This document shows, one piece after another, positions 9,141 through 17,685 of a stretch of DNA of 64,000 nt. Made by a program: the position numbers and the translations under genes. This DNA is from Pseudomonas sp. F(2018). GTDB taxonomy: Bacteria > Pseudomonadota > Gammaproteobacteria > Pseudomonadales > Pseudomonadaceae. The stretch lies in NCBI RefSeq assembly GCF_005508865.1, contig NZ_SCOM01000001.1, forward strand, positions 1,116,001 through 1,180,000, read 5' to 3'. Every line of letters begins with the position of its first letter. Position 1 is the stretch's first letter. Below the pieces are notes generated by a model, which worked only from the letters and a program-made list of their open reading frames with translations, did not search any database and was not told the origin of the DNA.

Positions 9141-10700
9141 GTGACCGAACAACGCTACCTGCTGGCCATCGACAACGGCACCCAAAGCGTGCGCGCGCTG
9201 CTCTTCGACCTGGCCGGTAACCTGATCGGCAAGGGCAAGGTGGAGCTCGAGCCCTACTATTCCGAGCACCCCGGCTGGGCCGAGCAGGACCCGGAGTACT
9301 ACTGGGCCAGCCTGGGCGAGGCCTGCCGCCGGCTGTGGGCCAGCGTCGAAATCGACAGAAGCCAGATCGCCGGCGTTTCGGTCACCACCCAGCGCGGCAC
9401 CCTGATCAACGTGGACGAGGCCGGCAAGCCGCTGCGCCCGGCCATTCTCTGGCTGGACCAGCGCCGCGCCGAGGTGGCAGGCAGCATCACCGGCCCCTGG
9501 GGCTGGCTGTTCAAGCTGATCCGCGAAGAGGCGACGGTGGACTATTTCCGCGCCCAGGCCGAGGCCAACTGGGTCGCCCAGCAGCAGCCGGAGATCTGGG
9601 CCCGCACGCACAAGTTCCTGCTGCTCTCGGGCTTTCTCAGCCACCGCCTGAGCGGTCGCTTCGTCGATTCTGTGGGCAGCTGCGTGGCCTATCTGCCGTT
9701 CGACTACAAGCGCCTGTGCTGGGCCAAGCCCAGCGACTGGAAGTGGCAGGCCATCCCGGTGCGCCCGGACATGCTGCCGGAGCTGGTCAAGCCGGGCGAG
9801 CGCATCGGCAGCATCACCGCCGCGGCCAGTGCCCACACCGGCATTCCTGAAGGGCTGCCGCTGATCGCCGCGGCCTCGGACAAGGCCTGCGAGGTGATCG
9901 GCGCCGGCGGTGTGGAACCGAGCACAGCGTGCCTGTCCTACGGCACCACGGCGACGATCAACACCACCCGCGCCAAGTACCTGGAGACCATCCCGCTGAT
10001 CCCGCCGTACCCGGCGGCGATTCCCGACCATTTCAACACCGAGGTCATGATCTTCCGCGGCTTCTGGATGGTCAGCTGGTTCAAGGAACAGTTCGGCCAT
10101 GCCGAGCGCCAGCGCGGCCTGGAGCTGGGCGTGGAGGCCGAGACCCTGTTCGACGAGCTGGTCAACAGCGTGCCGCCGGGCTCCATGGGCTTGACCCTGC
10201 AACCGTTCTGGTCGCCGGGCATCCGCGAGCCGGGGCTGGAAGCCAAGGGCTCGATCATCGGCTTCGGCGACGTGCACACCCGTGCGCACCTGTATCGGGC
10301 GATCCTCGAAGGCCTGGCCTACGCCCTGCGTCAAGGCCGCGAACGCATCGAGAAGCGCTCCGGCACGCGTATCGAACGCCTGCGCATCTCCGGCGGCGGC
10401 TCGCAGAGCGATGCGGCCATGCAGCTGACCGCCGACATCTTCAACCTGCCGGCCGAGCGCCCGCACCTGTACGAGACCTCCGGCCTGGGCGCGGCCATCG
10501 ACTGCGCCGTCGGCCTCGGCCTGCACCCGGACTTCCCCACGGCCATCGCCGCCATGACCCGCGTCGGCAAGGTATTCCAGCCCAATCCGCAGGCGGTGGC
10601 GGTCTACGAACGGCTGTACCGCGAGGTCTACCTGCGCATGTACAAGCAGCTCAAGCCGCTCTACGGCAGCATCCGCGAGATCACTGGGTATCCCGCTTAG
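9141..10700 (+). CDS. FGGY-family carbohydrate (glycerol-like) kinase
   Basis: This 519-aa ATP-dependent sugar or polyol kinase has the phosphate-1 loop Asp-Asn-Gly-Thr-Gln-Ser at residues 11-16, a Leu-Ser-Tyr-Gly-Thr-Thr segment in the second half, and an adenosine-type Gly-Gly-Gly-Ser-Gln-Ser-Asp motif near 420. It starts with GTG at 9141, 17 bases after the GlpD-like stop, so it belongs to the same operon. It is about 20 residues longer than typical GlpK. Next to GlpD-like and AGPS-like enzymes, a glycerol or O-alkylglycerol substrate is plausible, but the family is broad and the sequence does not settle it. Apparent homologue of PA3024 (recalled). Confidence 0.85.
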   Translation: MTEQRYLLAIDNGTQSVRALLFDLAGNLIGKGKVELEPYYSEHPGWAEQDPEYYWASLGEACRRLWASVEIDRSQIAGVSVTTQRGTLINVDEAGKPLRPAILWLDQRRAEVAGSITGPWGWLFKLIREEATVDYFRAQAEANWVAQQQPEIWARTHKFLLLSGFLSHRLSGRFVDSVGSCVAYLPFDYKRLCWAKPSDWKWQAIPVRPDMLPELVKPGERIGSITAAASAHTGIPEGLPLIAAASDKACEVIGAGGVEPSTACLSYGTTATINTTRAKYLETIPLIPPYPAAIPDHFNTEVMIFRGFWMVSWFKEQFGHAERQRGLELGVEAETLFDELVNSVPPGSMGLTLQPFWSPGIREPGLEAKGSIIGFGDVHTRAHLYRAILEGLAYALRQGRERIEKRSGTRIERLRISGGGSQSDAAMQLTADIFNLPAERPHLYETSGLGAAIDCAVGLGLHPDFPTAIAAMTRVGKVFQPNPQAVAVYERLYREVYLRMYKQLKPLYGSIREITGYPA

Positions 10701-10789
10701 CGCGTCCAAGCGCAACGGTAGTCGGCACTTTCCCCTCTACGCCGCGGTCTGCTGTACTCGGACGAACCACAAGGGAGAGGGGGCGTAGC

Positions 10790-11683
10790 ATGAGCGAGCG
10801 CAAGGCACTGCTGATCCTGCATGGCAAGCAGGCGCAGAACGAGGAAGTGCGGGCCGCGGTGATGGCGCTGCGCGAGAATGGCTGGGAGCTGGCCGTGCGC
10901 CTGACCTGGGAGGGCGGCGATGCCGCCCGGCTGGTGGATGAGGCGCTGGCCGCCGGCTATCCGACTCTGATCGCCGGTGGCGGCGACGGCACCCTGCGCG
11001 AGGTGGCCGAGGCCATGGCGCTGGCGGGCAGCGACGCTTCCCTGGCCTTGCTGCCGCTGGGTACCGCCAATGACTTCTGCCGCGCCGCCGGGATTCCGCT
11101 GCCGCCGGCGGAGGCCCTGTCCCTGCTGGAGTTCGAGCCGCGCTCGATCGACCTGGGCGAGGTGGACGGCCAGCTGTTCCTCAACATGGCCACCGGTGGT
11201 TTCGGTTCCAAGGTCACCGCCAATACCTCGGAAGAGCTGAAGAAGATGCTCGGCGGCGCCGCCTATTTCCTCACCGGGCTGACGCGTTTTCCCGAGGTGC
11301 ATGCCGCCTTCGGCCGCTTCAGCGGACCGGGCTTCACCTGGGAAGGGGATTTCCTCGCCCTCGGCATCGGCAACGGGCGCCAGGCCGGCGGTGGTCATGT
11401 GATGTGCCCGCAGGCGCGTATCGACGATGGCCTGCTGGATATCTGCATCGTGCCGGCGCCGCAGGACGTGGTCGGTACCCTGGGCACGCTGCTGTCCGGC
11501 GGCATCCTCGGCCTCGAGTCGGTGTCGATCAGCGCGCGCCTGCCATGGCTGGAAGTCGAGGCGCCGGAGGGGCTGGACATCAACCTGGACGGCGAGCCGC
11601 TGGAGAGTCATCGCCTGCGTTTTGCCGCGCGCACCGGGGCGCTGCGCCTGCACCTGCCGAACATCTCGCCGCTGCTCGGCTGA
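10790..11683 (+). CDS. yegS: YegS-like lipid kinase (DAGK catalytic domain)
   Basis: This 297-aa soluble lipid kinase carries the nucleotide-binding GGGDGT at residues 63-68 and Leu-Pro-Leu-Gly-Thr-Ala-Asn-Asp-Phe at 88-96, the two signatures of the diacylglycerol/sphingosine kinase fold. Its length equals E. coli YegS (299 aa), which phosphorylates phosphatidylglycerol in vitro. The ATG at 10790 has GGGAGAGG upstream. The same frame is open upstream from 9929, but that region is a shadow of the FGGY gene. It lies 89 bp after the FGGY kinase and may be co-transcribed. A lipid kinase downstream of an AGPS-like enzyme supports a lipid role for the cluster. Confidence 0.88.
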   Translation: MSERKALLILHGKQAQNEEVRAAVMALRENGWELAVRLTWEGGDAARLVDEALAAGYPTLIAGGGDGTLREVAEAMALAGSDASLALLPLGTANDFCRAAGIPLPPAEALSLLEFEPRSIDLGEVDGQLFLNMATGGFGSKVTANTSEELKKMLGGAAYFLTGLTRFPEVHAAFGRFSGPGFTWEGDFLALGIGNGRQAGGGHVMCPQARIDDGLLDICIVPAPQDVVGTLGTLLSGGILGLESVSISARLPWLEVEAPEGLDINLDGEPLESHRLRFAARTGALRLHLPNISPLLG

Positions 11684-11800
11684 GGCGTGCTGGCGCCCGA
11701 GCGGTGCCCTGCGGCATGATGGCGTCAGGCCATACCCTGCAGTTCCCGTGCAATCGGCCGATAGAAGCTAGACTCGATTCAAGCACTTGAGGAACATCAC

Positions 11801-12727
11801 ATGGCCGGCATTCTCGATACAGTGGATCAACGCACCCAACTGGTGGGCGAGAACCGTCTGGAAATCCTTATGTTCCGCCTGGCCGGCCGCCAGTTGTTCG
11901 CGATCAACGTGTTCAAGGTGCAGGAAGTCCTGCAGCTGCCCAAGCTGACCCTGATGCCGCACCGCCACCCCTACGTCTGCGGAGTGGTCAACCTGCGTGG
12001 TCAGACCCTGCCGGTGATCGACCTGTCCCAGGCCATCGGCATGCGTCCGATCACGCCGAGCGAGAACAGCACCATCATCGTCACCGAGTACAACCGCTCG
12101 GTGCAGGCCTTCCTGGTCGGTGGCGTGGACCGCATCCTCAACCTCAACTGGGAATCCATCCTGCCGCCGCCGGGCGGGGCAGGGCGCCAGCACTACCTGA
12201 CGGCGATCACCAAGGTGGACGACCAGATCGTCGAGATCATCGACGTGGAAAAGGTGCTGGCGGAAATTGCGCCGATGAGCACCAAGGTCTCCGACGAGAA
12301 GCTGGCCGACCCGCTGCTAGCCAAGGCCGTTGGCCGCGAGGTGCTGCTGGTGGACGACTCCAGCGTGGCCCTCAACCAGTTGCGCGAGACCCTGTCGCAG
12401 CTGGGCATCAAGACCCACAGCGCCAGCGACGGTCTCAAGGGCCTGCAGCAGCTGAAGAAGTGGGCGGACAGCGGCGAGGTGATGACCGACAAGCTGCTGA
12501 TGATCTTCACCGACGCCGAAATGCCGGAGATGGACGGCTACCGCCTGACCACCGAGATCCGCAACGACCCGCGCCTCAAGGATCTCTACGTGGTGCTGCA
12601 CACCTCGTTGTCCGGCAGCTTCAACGAGGCGATGGTGAAGAAGGTCGGCTGCGACAACTTCCTCTCCAAGTTCCAGCCGGACAAGCTGGTCGACGTGATC
12701 CGTCAGCGTCTCGAACTCGACGCCTGA
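11801..12727 (+). CDS. cheV: CheV chemotaxis coupling protein (CheW-receiver hybrid)
   Basis: This 308-aa cytoplasmic protein joins an N-terminal CheW domain (about residues 20-160) to a response-regulator receiver domain (about 180-305). The receiver shows the acidic pocket Asp185-Asp186, phosphoacceptor Asp238 (in Thr-Asp-Ala-Glu-Met-Pro) and Lys290. CheV couples a subset of chemoreceptors to CheA, and its receiver is thought to act as a phosphate sink or adaptation switch. The ATG is preceded by TGAGGAAC. It converges on a chemoreceptor gene just downstream, so the two may work together. It ends in a 10-bp GC hairpin. Confidence 0.93.
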   Translation: MAGILDTVDQRTQLVGENRLEILMFRLAGRQLFAINVFKVQEVLQLPKLTLMPHRHPYVCGVVNLRGQTLPVIDLSQAIGMRPITPSENSTIIVTEYNRSVQAFLVGGVDRILNLNWESILPPPGGAGRQHYLTAITKVDDQIVEIIDVEKVLAEIAPMSTKVSDEKLADPLLAKAVGREVLLVDDSSVALNQLRETLSQLGIKTHSASDGLKGLQQLKKWADSGEVMTDKLLMIFTDAEMPEMDGYRLTTEIRNDPRLKDLYVVLHTSLSGSFNEAMVKKVGCDNFLSKFQPDKLVDVIRQRLELDA

Positions 12728-12735
12728 CGCGTTCC

Positions 12736-12760
12736 GGCAGGGCGCGCTCGGCGCCCTGCC
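12736..12760. terminator. GC-rich hairpin between convergent cheV and chemoreceptor gene
   Basis: A perfect 10-bp stem (GGCAGGGCGC / GCGCCCTGCC) with a 5-nt loop starts 9 bases after the cheV stop and ends 6 bases before the chemoreceptor stop. There is no T-run on the plus strand (TCTCCTT follows), so efficiency is uncertain. Its position suits a bidirectional terminator. Confidence 0.6.
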
Positions 12761-12766
12761 TCTCCT

Positions 12767-14458
12767 TCACACGCCAATCGCCGCCGGCAACACGCCTGCG
12801 CTCATGGTGCCCCAGCGGCGCCCGCCGACCATGAGCGGCACGTACATCACGAAGATCACCGTCGTGGTGCCCGGCAGGACGAAGGTTCCCATGCTCACAT
12901 GGCTGCACTTGCGCATGTTCTCGTGCTCCACCGCCGAGCCGAAGAAGCGCAGGTGCGTGCTCTTCGCCGCATCGATGGCCGGATCGCCGCAGGGCTCCTG
13001 CGAGGCCGCGCTGCGTGCGGCGGCCAGGTAGCCGCGGTCGTTGACCGGCGCGATATACAGCACGCCATCCTTGCCGCCGGTATCCCACTGGTCCAGCAGC
13101 GGCTGGATCTGCCGGCGATAGGGCTCCGCCCAGCTCACGTTGTGCTTGGGCGGGTTGCTGTTGGCGATCGCCTTGTAGTTGTGATCGAACAGGTCGACGC
13201 CGGAGGCCTGCAGCGCGTCCAGCCGAGCCTCGATATCGGCGCGGCGCAGCATGAGCATGTCGACGATCGCCTCCAGGCGGCCGTGGCCCAGGCGGAAGCC
13301 ACTGAGTTCCTGTAACAGCAAATTGGCGCTGTCGCGGGTGCGGTCGGCCTGGGTGAAGCTCTGCTGCATGCAGGCGCTGATGGTCAGGCTGAGGTCGCGA
13401 ATGCGGCTGCTGTGCTGGTGGGTCTCGGCATTGGTCGCGGTCAGCTCTTCGAGGGCGCTGCTGACCATCAGCAGATCGTCGTTGGCGCGCTGGAAGTCCT
13501 CGACCATGGTCGCGAACTGGTCGGCCGCGACGCCGACCGCCGCGCCCGCCGTGGTGCTCTGTTCATGCATGTCGCGGGTCTGGCGTTCGGCACCGGACAT
13601 GGCGCTGGCCATCTGCTCCATCAGTTGCCCGATCTGCTGGGCCGCGCTGCCGACCTTGAGCGAGAGATTGCGCACCTCGTCGGCGACCACGGCGAAGCCG
13701 CGGCCCTGTTCGCCGGCCCGCGCCGCCTCGATGGCGGCGTTGAGAGCTAGCATGTTGGTCTGTGCGGAGAAGTCCTGCACCGTGGTGAGGATTTCCCGCA
13801 CCCGTGTGGAGGTGTTCTCCAGCGCCGCGATGTTGTGCTGGAAGCCGTCCATGGTCTGGCTGATCGCCTGCATGTGCCGGCAGGCGTCGCCGAGCTGGCC
13901 TTGCGACTGGCGCGCCAGGTCCAGGTTGCGGCTGTTCATCTCGGTGATGCCGCCGGTGCGCGCGGAAATGTCCTGCAGGGCGCCGGTGGTCTGCTCGCTG
14001 GCCTGGAAGATCAGCTCGGAAAGATTCTGTTGCTGGTGCGCATCCTGCGCCGCGCGTTCCGATTGCAGGCGGCTGCCGGCCGACGTGGCGGCGACCTGCA
14101 GGCTGTTTTGCTGCAGGCGCGCGATGTTGTCGCGCAGGCGTCCGGTCAGGCTCTGCAGGACCTGTGCGCTGCCGTCCGGCGACTCCGCAGTGGCATGGCC
14201 GGTGAGGTCGATCAGGCTGCCATTGATTGCGGCAAGGCGCTCGCTCAGTATGTTCACTCGTTGCGCCTTGTGCAGGCGCCAGCCGAGGATGAAGATCGGC
14301 AGGGCCATGGCCAGCGCGACCAGGCGCAGGCCGTTGTCCGCCTGGGTCAGCACCGCGGCGATCAGGAACAGCTGGCAGAACACCAGCAGCGGGTAGGCAC
14401 CGGGAAGGGTTGAACGGGCCGGCTCGGCCGGGATGGCAGCAATCTGATGGGCGGGCAT
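12767..14458 (-). CDS. Methyl-accepting chemotaxis protein without periplasmic sensor, with C-terminal cytosolic domain
   Basis: This 563-aa chemoreceptor has two closely spaced hydrophobic helices (about residues 22-40 and 46-64) joined by a loop of only a few residues, so there is no periplasmic ligand domain. The central methylation and signalling helices include the invariant tip ([15 protein letters not shown]). About 150 residues follow the signalling domain. This tail contains Asp-His-Asn-Tyr and [11 protein letters not shown], reminiscent of Cache-like sensor strands, so sensing is probably cytosolic. I chose the ATG at 14458; the frame is open to 14596 but lacks receptor-like sequence there. 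The ligand is unknown. Confidence 0.85.
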   Translation of the reverse strand: MPAHQIAAIPAEPARSTLPGAYPLLVFCQLFLIAAVLTQADNGLRLVALAMALPIFILGWRLHKAQRVNILSERLAAINGSLIDLTGHATAESPDGSAQVLQSLTGRLRDNIARLQQNSLQVAATSAGSRLQSERAAQDAHQQQNLSELIFQASEQTTGALQDISARTGGITEMNSRNLDLARQSQGQLGDACRHMQAISQTMDGFQHNIAALENTSTRVREILTTVQDFSAQTNMLALNAAIEAARAGEQGRGFAVVADEVRNLSLKVGSAAQQIGQLMEQMASAMSGAERQTRDMHEQSTTAGAAVGVAADQFATMVEDFQRANDDLLMVSSALEELTATNAETHQHSSRIRDLSLTISACMQQSFTQADRTRDSANLLLQELSGFRLGHGRLEAIVDMLMLRRADIEARLDALQASGVDLFDHNYKAIANSNPPKHNVSWAEPYRRQIQPLLDQWDTGGKDGVLYIAPVNDRGYLAAARSAASQEPCGDPAIDAAKSTHLRFFGSAVEHENMRKCSHVSMGTFVLPGTTTVIFVMYVPLMVGGRRWGTMSAGVLPAAIGV

Positions 14459-14594
14459 GAGTACACCTGCAGCACTGTTATTGGTTTTATGTGGCTTGAA
14501 CTCGCGCGGGCATGGTTGCAAATAGTGTGACGCCGAGCACATCGCTCCTTCGGTTGAACGCGCGATTAATCCTTTCTTCCTACGCGAGGCTTTC

Positions 14595-15398
14595 ATGCAG
14601 CTGTCCGCCCTCTATCGCTACCCACTCAAATCCGCCCGTGGTGAAAGCCTGAGCAGTTCGCCGCTGGAGGCCCTGGGCCTGCGCGGCGACCGGCGCTGGA
14701 TGCTGGTGGAGCCGGAGAGCGGGCGCTTCCTCACCCAGCGCCTGTTGCCGCAGATGAGCCAGCTCAGCGCGCTGTACAGCGAGGCTGGTGGCTTGAGCCT
14801 GAGTGCGCCTGGCTTCGGTAGCCTCGAGGTGGCGCTGCCGGAGGCGGACCGGGATCTGCGCGGGGTGACCGTGTGGTGCGACAGCCTGCGCGTGCCGGAT
14901 GCCGGCGATGCCGCGGCCGAATGGCTGAGCGCCTTTATCGGCCGGCCCTGCCGCCTGGTGCAGGTGCCCGAGGCGCGGGCCCGGCAGGTCGACACCGGCT
15001 ACGCCCAGCCTGGCGACAAGGTGGCGTTCTCCGACGGTTTCCCCTTGCTGCTGATTGGCCAGGCGTCGCTGGAGGACCTGTCCGCGCGGGTCGGTCGGCC
15101 GTTGGAGATGCTGCGTTTTCGTCCCAACCTGGTGGTCGAGGGCAGCGCGGCCTACGCCGAGGACGGCTGGAAGCGCATTCGCATCGGCGAGCTGGAGTTC
15201 GAGGTGGCCAAGGGCTGCAGTCGTTGCATCCTCACCACCATCGACCCGCAGACCGGCGAGCGCAACGCCGACCGCGAGCCGCTGACCACCCTGAAGACCT
15301 ACCGCGAGCGCAATGGCGAGGTGTACTTCGGGCAGAACCTGTTGCCGCGCGGCGTGGGTGAGCTGCGCGTGGGTATGCCGGTGGAAGTGCTGGAGTAG
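14595..15398 (+). CDS. MOSC-domain protein (YcbX-like)
   Basis: This 267-aa protein has an N-terminal MOSC beta-barrel domain (residues 1-115) and a C-terminal MOSC domain (about 125-265). The expected molybdenum-cofactor-binding cysteine is Cys208 in Lys-Gly-Cys-Ser-Arg-Cys, with Phe-Arg-Pro-Asn-Leu at 175-179. Related E. coli YcbX and YiiM reduce N-hydroxylated compounds, and the mitochondrial mARC enzymes share the fold. It lacks the C-terminal ferredoxin domain of full-length YcbX (about 369 aa), so it needs a separate electron donor. It is divergent from the chemoreceptor and followed by a strong terminator. Confidence 0.88.
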   Translation: MQLSALYRYPLKSARGESLSSSPLEALGLRGDRRWMLVEPESGRFLTQRLLPQMSQLSALYSEAGGLSLSAPGFGSLEVALPEADRDLRGVTVWCDSLRVPDAGDAAAEWLSAFIGRPCRLVQVPEARARQVDTGYAQPGDKVAFSDGFPLLLIGQASLEDLSARVGRPLEMLRFRPNLVVEGSAAYAEDGWKRIRIGELEFEVAKGCSRCILTTIDPQTGERNADREPLTTLKTYRERNGEVYFGQNLLPRGVGELRVGMPVEVLE

Positions 15399-15418
15399 GG
15401 CTGTAGCAGAAACGAGAA

Positions 15419-15443
15419 GGGCGCCTGTGGGCGCCCTTTTTTT
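15419..15443 (+). terminator. Rho-independent terminator after the MOSC gene
   Basis: A 7-bp stem GGGCGCC / GGCGCCC with a 4-nt loop (TGTG) is followed by seven T residues, 20 bases after the MOSC stop codon. Confidence 0.9.
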
Positions 15444-15447
15444 GTTC

Positions 15448-15588
15448 GAACCTGTTCACGAGCTAGCGAGCTAGAGAAAAACCAGGCGGGAGGAGCTGAG
15501 GAAGCGGAGTTGACTGATGGTCAATGAGCATTCCGAAGCTGCTCCCAACGCAGTTTTTCCGACGCGCAGCGTGCTCGTGGACTGGTTC
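15448..15588 (-). repeat. Structured palindromic repeat, copy A, joined to the slt stop codon
   Basis: This 141-bp element has near-perfect 16-bp terminal inverted repeats (14 of 16 paired) beginning GAACC. Internal pairings include GAAAAAC with GTTTTTC and a TTGAC-5-GTCAA hairpin at 15510-15524. In slt orientation it begins directly after the TGA at 15591-15589. It is related along its whole length to the element at 28623-28765, with shared blocks GCTGCGCGTCGG, GAATGCTCATT and CTCTAGCT. The same orientation relative to the upstream gene and compensatory stem changes between copies point to a structured 3'-UTR RNA or a non-autonomous mobile palindrome. I recognise no named family. Confidence 0.8.
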
Positions 15589-17517
15589 TCACTGATCGTC
15601 GAAGAATCGCTCATGCCAGTCCACCAGCGGCTGCGGAGCTCCGAGTTTCTGGCCGTAGATCACCGAGTAGGACAGCACGTTCTGCACGTACTGGCGGGTC
15701 TCGTCGAACGGGATGTTCTCCACCCACACGTCGAAGGCCAGGTGGTCGGCGCCCTTCAGCCACTGGCGCACGCGCCCCGGGCCGGCGTTGTAGGCGGCGG
15801 AGGCGAGCACGCGGTTGCCGTTGAACTGGCCGTGCACCTGGCTCAGGTAGGCGGCGCCGAGCTGGATGTTCTTCTCCGGCACCAAGGCCTGCTGCGGGTT
15901 GCCCAGGGGGATGCCGAACTTGCGCGCGGTTTCCTTGGCGGTGCCCGGCATCAGCTGCATCAGGCCCATGGCGCCGACCGGCGAGCGGGCGTCGGCCATG
16001 AACGCGCTTTCCTGGCGGGTGATGGCGAACACCCAGCTGGAATGCAGGCCGCGCAGCTTGGCCTGCTGGGTCAGGCTGCTCTTGTGCGCCATGGGGAAGC
16101 GGATATCCAGGTCGTCCCAATACTTGGCCTGGCTGATGGTGCGGATGGCCGGGAAGTACCACTGCTTGTCGTAGGCCAGCTTGGCCTGGGCCACCAGCTC
16201 CTCGCGGCTGAACAGGCGGCTGACGTGGTACCACTCACGGCGGCCGTCGACGATCTGCCCGCGGTCGTGGAATTCCAGGGCGCGGCGGATGCCGGCGGTG
16301 TTGCGGACCTTCTGCACCAGTTGCGGGTCGAGGGCCATCGGCCGGTTGTTCAGGCTGTAGGGCGCCTGGATGCGGTCGGCGGCGAGGAAACCGTAGAAGT
16401 CGCGCTCCTTGGCCAGCGGCTGATACAGGGCGAGGGCCTGCTGGTCCTGGGGTTGGGCCAGCTGCAGGCTGCGGGCGTGCCAGTAGCGCCAGCGGCTGGT
16501 GGTGGCCAGGTCCGCCGGCAGGCGGCTGGTCAACTGGTAGGCCTCGTCCCAGCGGCCATGGCGCAGCAGCAGACGGGCGCGCCATTCGGACACGGTGTTG
16601 TCGCGCAGCTCCGGGTCGTACTGGGCCATGACCTGCAGGGCGCGCACGTCGAAGCGCTTGGCCAGGGTCAGGCCGATCTCGCGGGCGATGGCAACCTTCT
16701 CCTCGGCGGAGAAGGGCAGCTTGCCGGCGTAGACCTCGAGCAGGCTCAGGGCCTTTTCTGGGTCCTGGCGGGCCAGGCGGCGCAGGCCGAGGCCGGCGGC
16801 GTCGGCCATGTGACGGTCGGCGGGGGTGAAACGCGCGGTCTGGCTCATCATCTGCGGCTTCTGCGCCGCTTCGATCATCAGCTGACCCTGCTTGCCGTAG
16901 GTCGGCAGGCCCTTCACCAGGTAGCTGGCCAGGCCATAGTTACGAGCCTCGGCGGCCAGCTTGGCGCGCTTCCAGCGATTCTCCTCGGTGAGCTGGCCAT
17001 CGGCGCGCCACAGGCCGAACAGGGTGTCGCAGGCCTCGGGCTGGGACTTGCCCATCAGCCACAGTTTCTCAGCGGCGACGCGCGCCTCGGCCTTCATGCC
17101 CTGCTTGTACAGGTATTGGCCGTAGAGGCAGTCCAGTTCGGTGAAGTTGAGCTTGGGATCGTAATGGTTGGCGAAGGTCTGCCACTCGCCGCGCTCGGTC
17201 AGCCAGCGCAGCCAGCGCAGCTTCATCCAGCCGGCCTGGGGCAGGTCGCCGTGCTCGGTGAGGAAGGCTTCGATCTCGTCGTTGCTGGCCCATTTCAGGC
17301 GGGCGGTCAGCTCGTCATAGGCCAGGTAGGGCGTCAGCGGGTAGTCGCGCAGGGCGTTGGCATAGCGCTGGTAAGGGCCCTTGTCGCCCTTGGCCAGGGC
17401 GCGTTTGGCTTCGTCATACATCTGCCGCTGCTGGGCCAGGCTAGCGGCCTGGACGCTGGACAGGCCGAGGGTGCAGGAGAGGATCGCGGAAAGCAGGCAG
17501 AACAGAGGGCGGCGCAT
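15589..17517 (-). CDS. slt: Soluble lytic murein transglycosylase (Slt70-like)
   Basis: This 642-aa periplasmic enzyme cleaves the MurNAc-GlcNAc bond to give 1,6-anhydro-muropeptides. A signal peptide (residues 1-24, ending Val-Gln-Ala) precedes a long alpha-helical superhelix (about 30-440) and a C-terminal goose-lysozyme-like domain. The catalytic Glu is about residue 503 in Arg-Gln-Glu-Ser, followed by the Gly-Leu-Met-Gln-Leu-Met-Pro motif and Ala-Ala-Tyr-Asn-Ala-Gly-Pro. The frame is open upstream, antisense to the ABC-F gene, but the signal peptide fixes the ATG at 17517. It is divergent from the ABC-F gene. Its products feed the recycling pathway that includes nagZ in this window. Confidence 0.93.
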   Translation of the reverse strand: MRRPLFCLLSAILSCTLGLSSVQAASLAQQRQMYDEAKRALAKGDKGPYQRYANALRDYPLTPYLAYDELTARLKWASNDEIEAFLTEHGDLPQAGWMKLRWLRWLTERGEWQTFANHYDPKLNFTELDCLYGQYLYKQGMKAEARVAAEKLWLMGKSQPEACDTLFGLWRADGQLTEENRWKRAKLAAEARNYGLASYLVKGLPTYGKQGQLMIEAAQKPQMMSQTARFTPADRHMADAAGLGLRRLARQDPEKALSLLEVYAGKLPFSAEEKVAIAREIGLTLAKRFDVRALQVMAQYDPELRDNTVSEWRARLLLRHGRWDEAYQLTSRLPADLATTSRWRYWHARSLQLAQPQDQQALALYQPLAKERDFYGFLAADRIQAPYSLNNRPMALDPQLVQKVRNTAGIRRALEFHDRGQIVDGRREWYHVSRLFSREELVAQAKLAYDKQWYFPAIRTISQAKYWDDLDIRFPMAHKSSLTQQAKLRGLHSSWVFAITRQESAFMADARSPVGAMGLMQLMPGTAKETARKFGIPLGNPQQALVPEKNIQLGAAYLSQVHGQFNGNRVLASAAYNAGPGRVRQWLKGADHLAFDVWVENIPFDETRQYVQNVLSYSVIYGQKLGAPQPLVDWHERFFDDQ

Positions 17518-17685
17518 GACACATCCGGGCAAAGGGAACGAAATGGAGCGGGGTGCTTCCAAAAATGCGCCTAGCTTAGCCTGTTGCGCGTGGCACGAGA
17601 ATGCCGGGTCGCCTGCGACAAACGCGCCAGCATTGGGCCAGCTCAACTCGGTTAGAATGCGCGCCTGTTTTCCAAGGTAGTAGTC

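Noticed and set aside
14459..14594. Possible FliA (sigma-28) promoter for the chemoreceptor
   Set aside because: A TCAAG and a CCAATAA occur on the minus strand but their spacing is several bases too short for the flagellar consensus.
15448..15588. Insertion sequence remnant
   Set aside because: No transposase reading frame, too short, and no convincing target-site duplication; treated as a structured repeat.
17610..17625. Sigma-54-like GGCAC...GC upstream of the ABC-F gene
   Set aside because: The distance between the GG and GC elements is 9 rather than 10 bases, and a sigma-70 TAGAAT lies closer to the gene.
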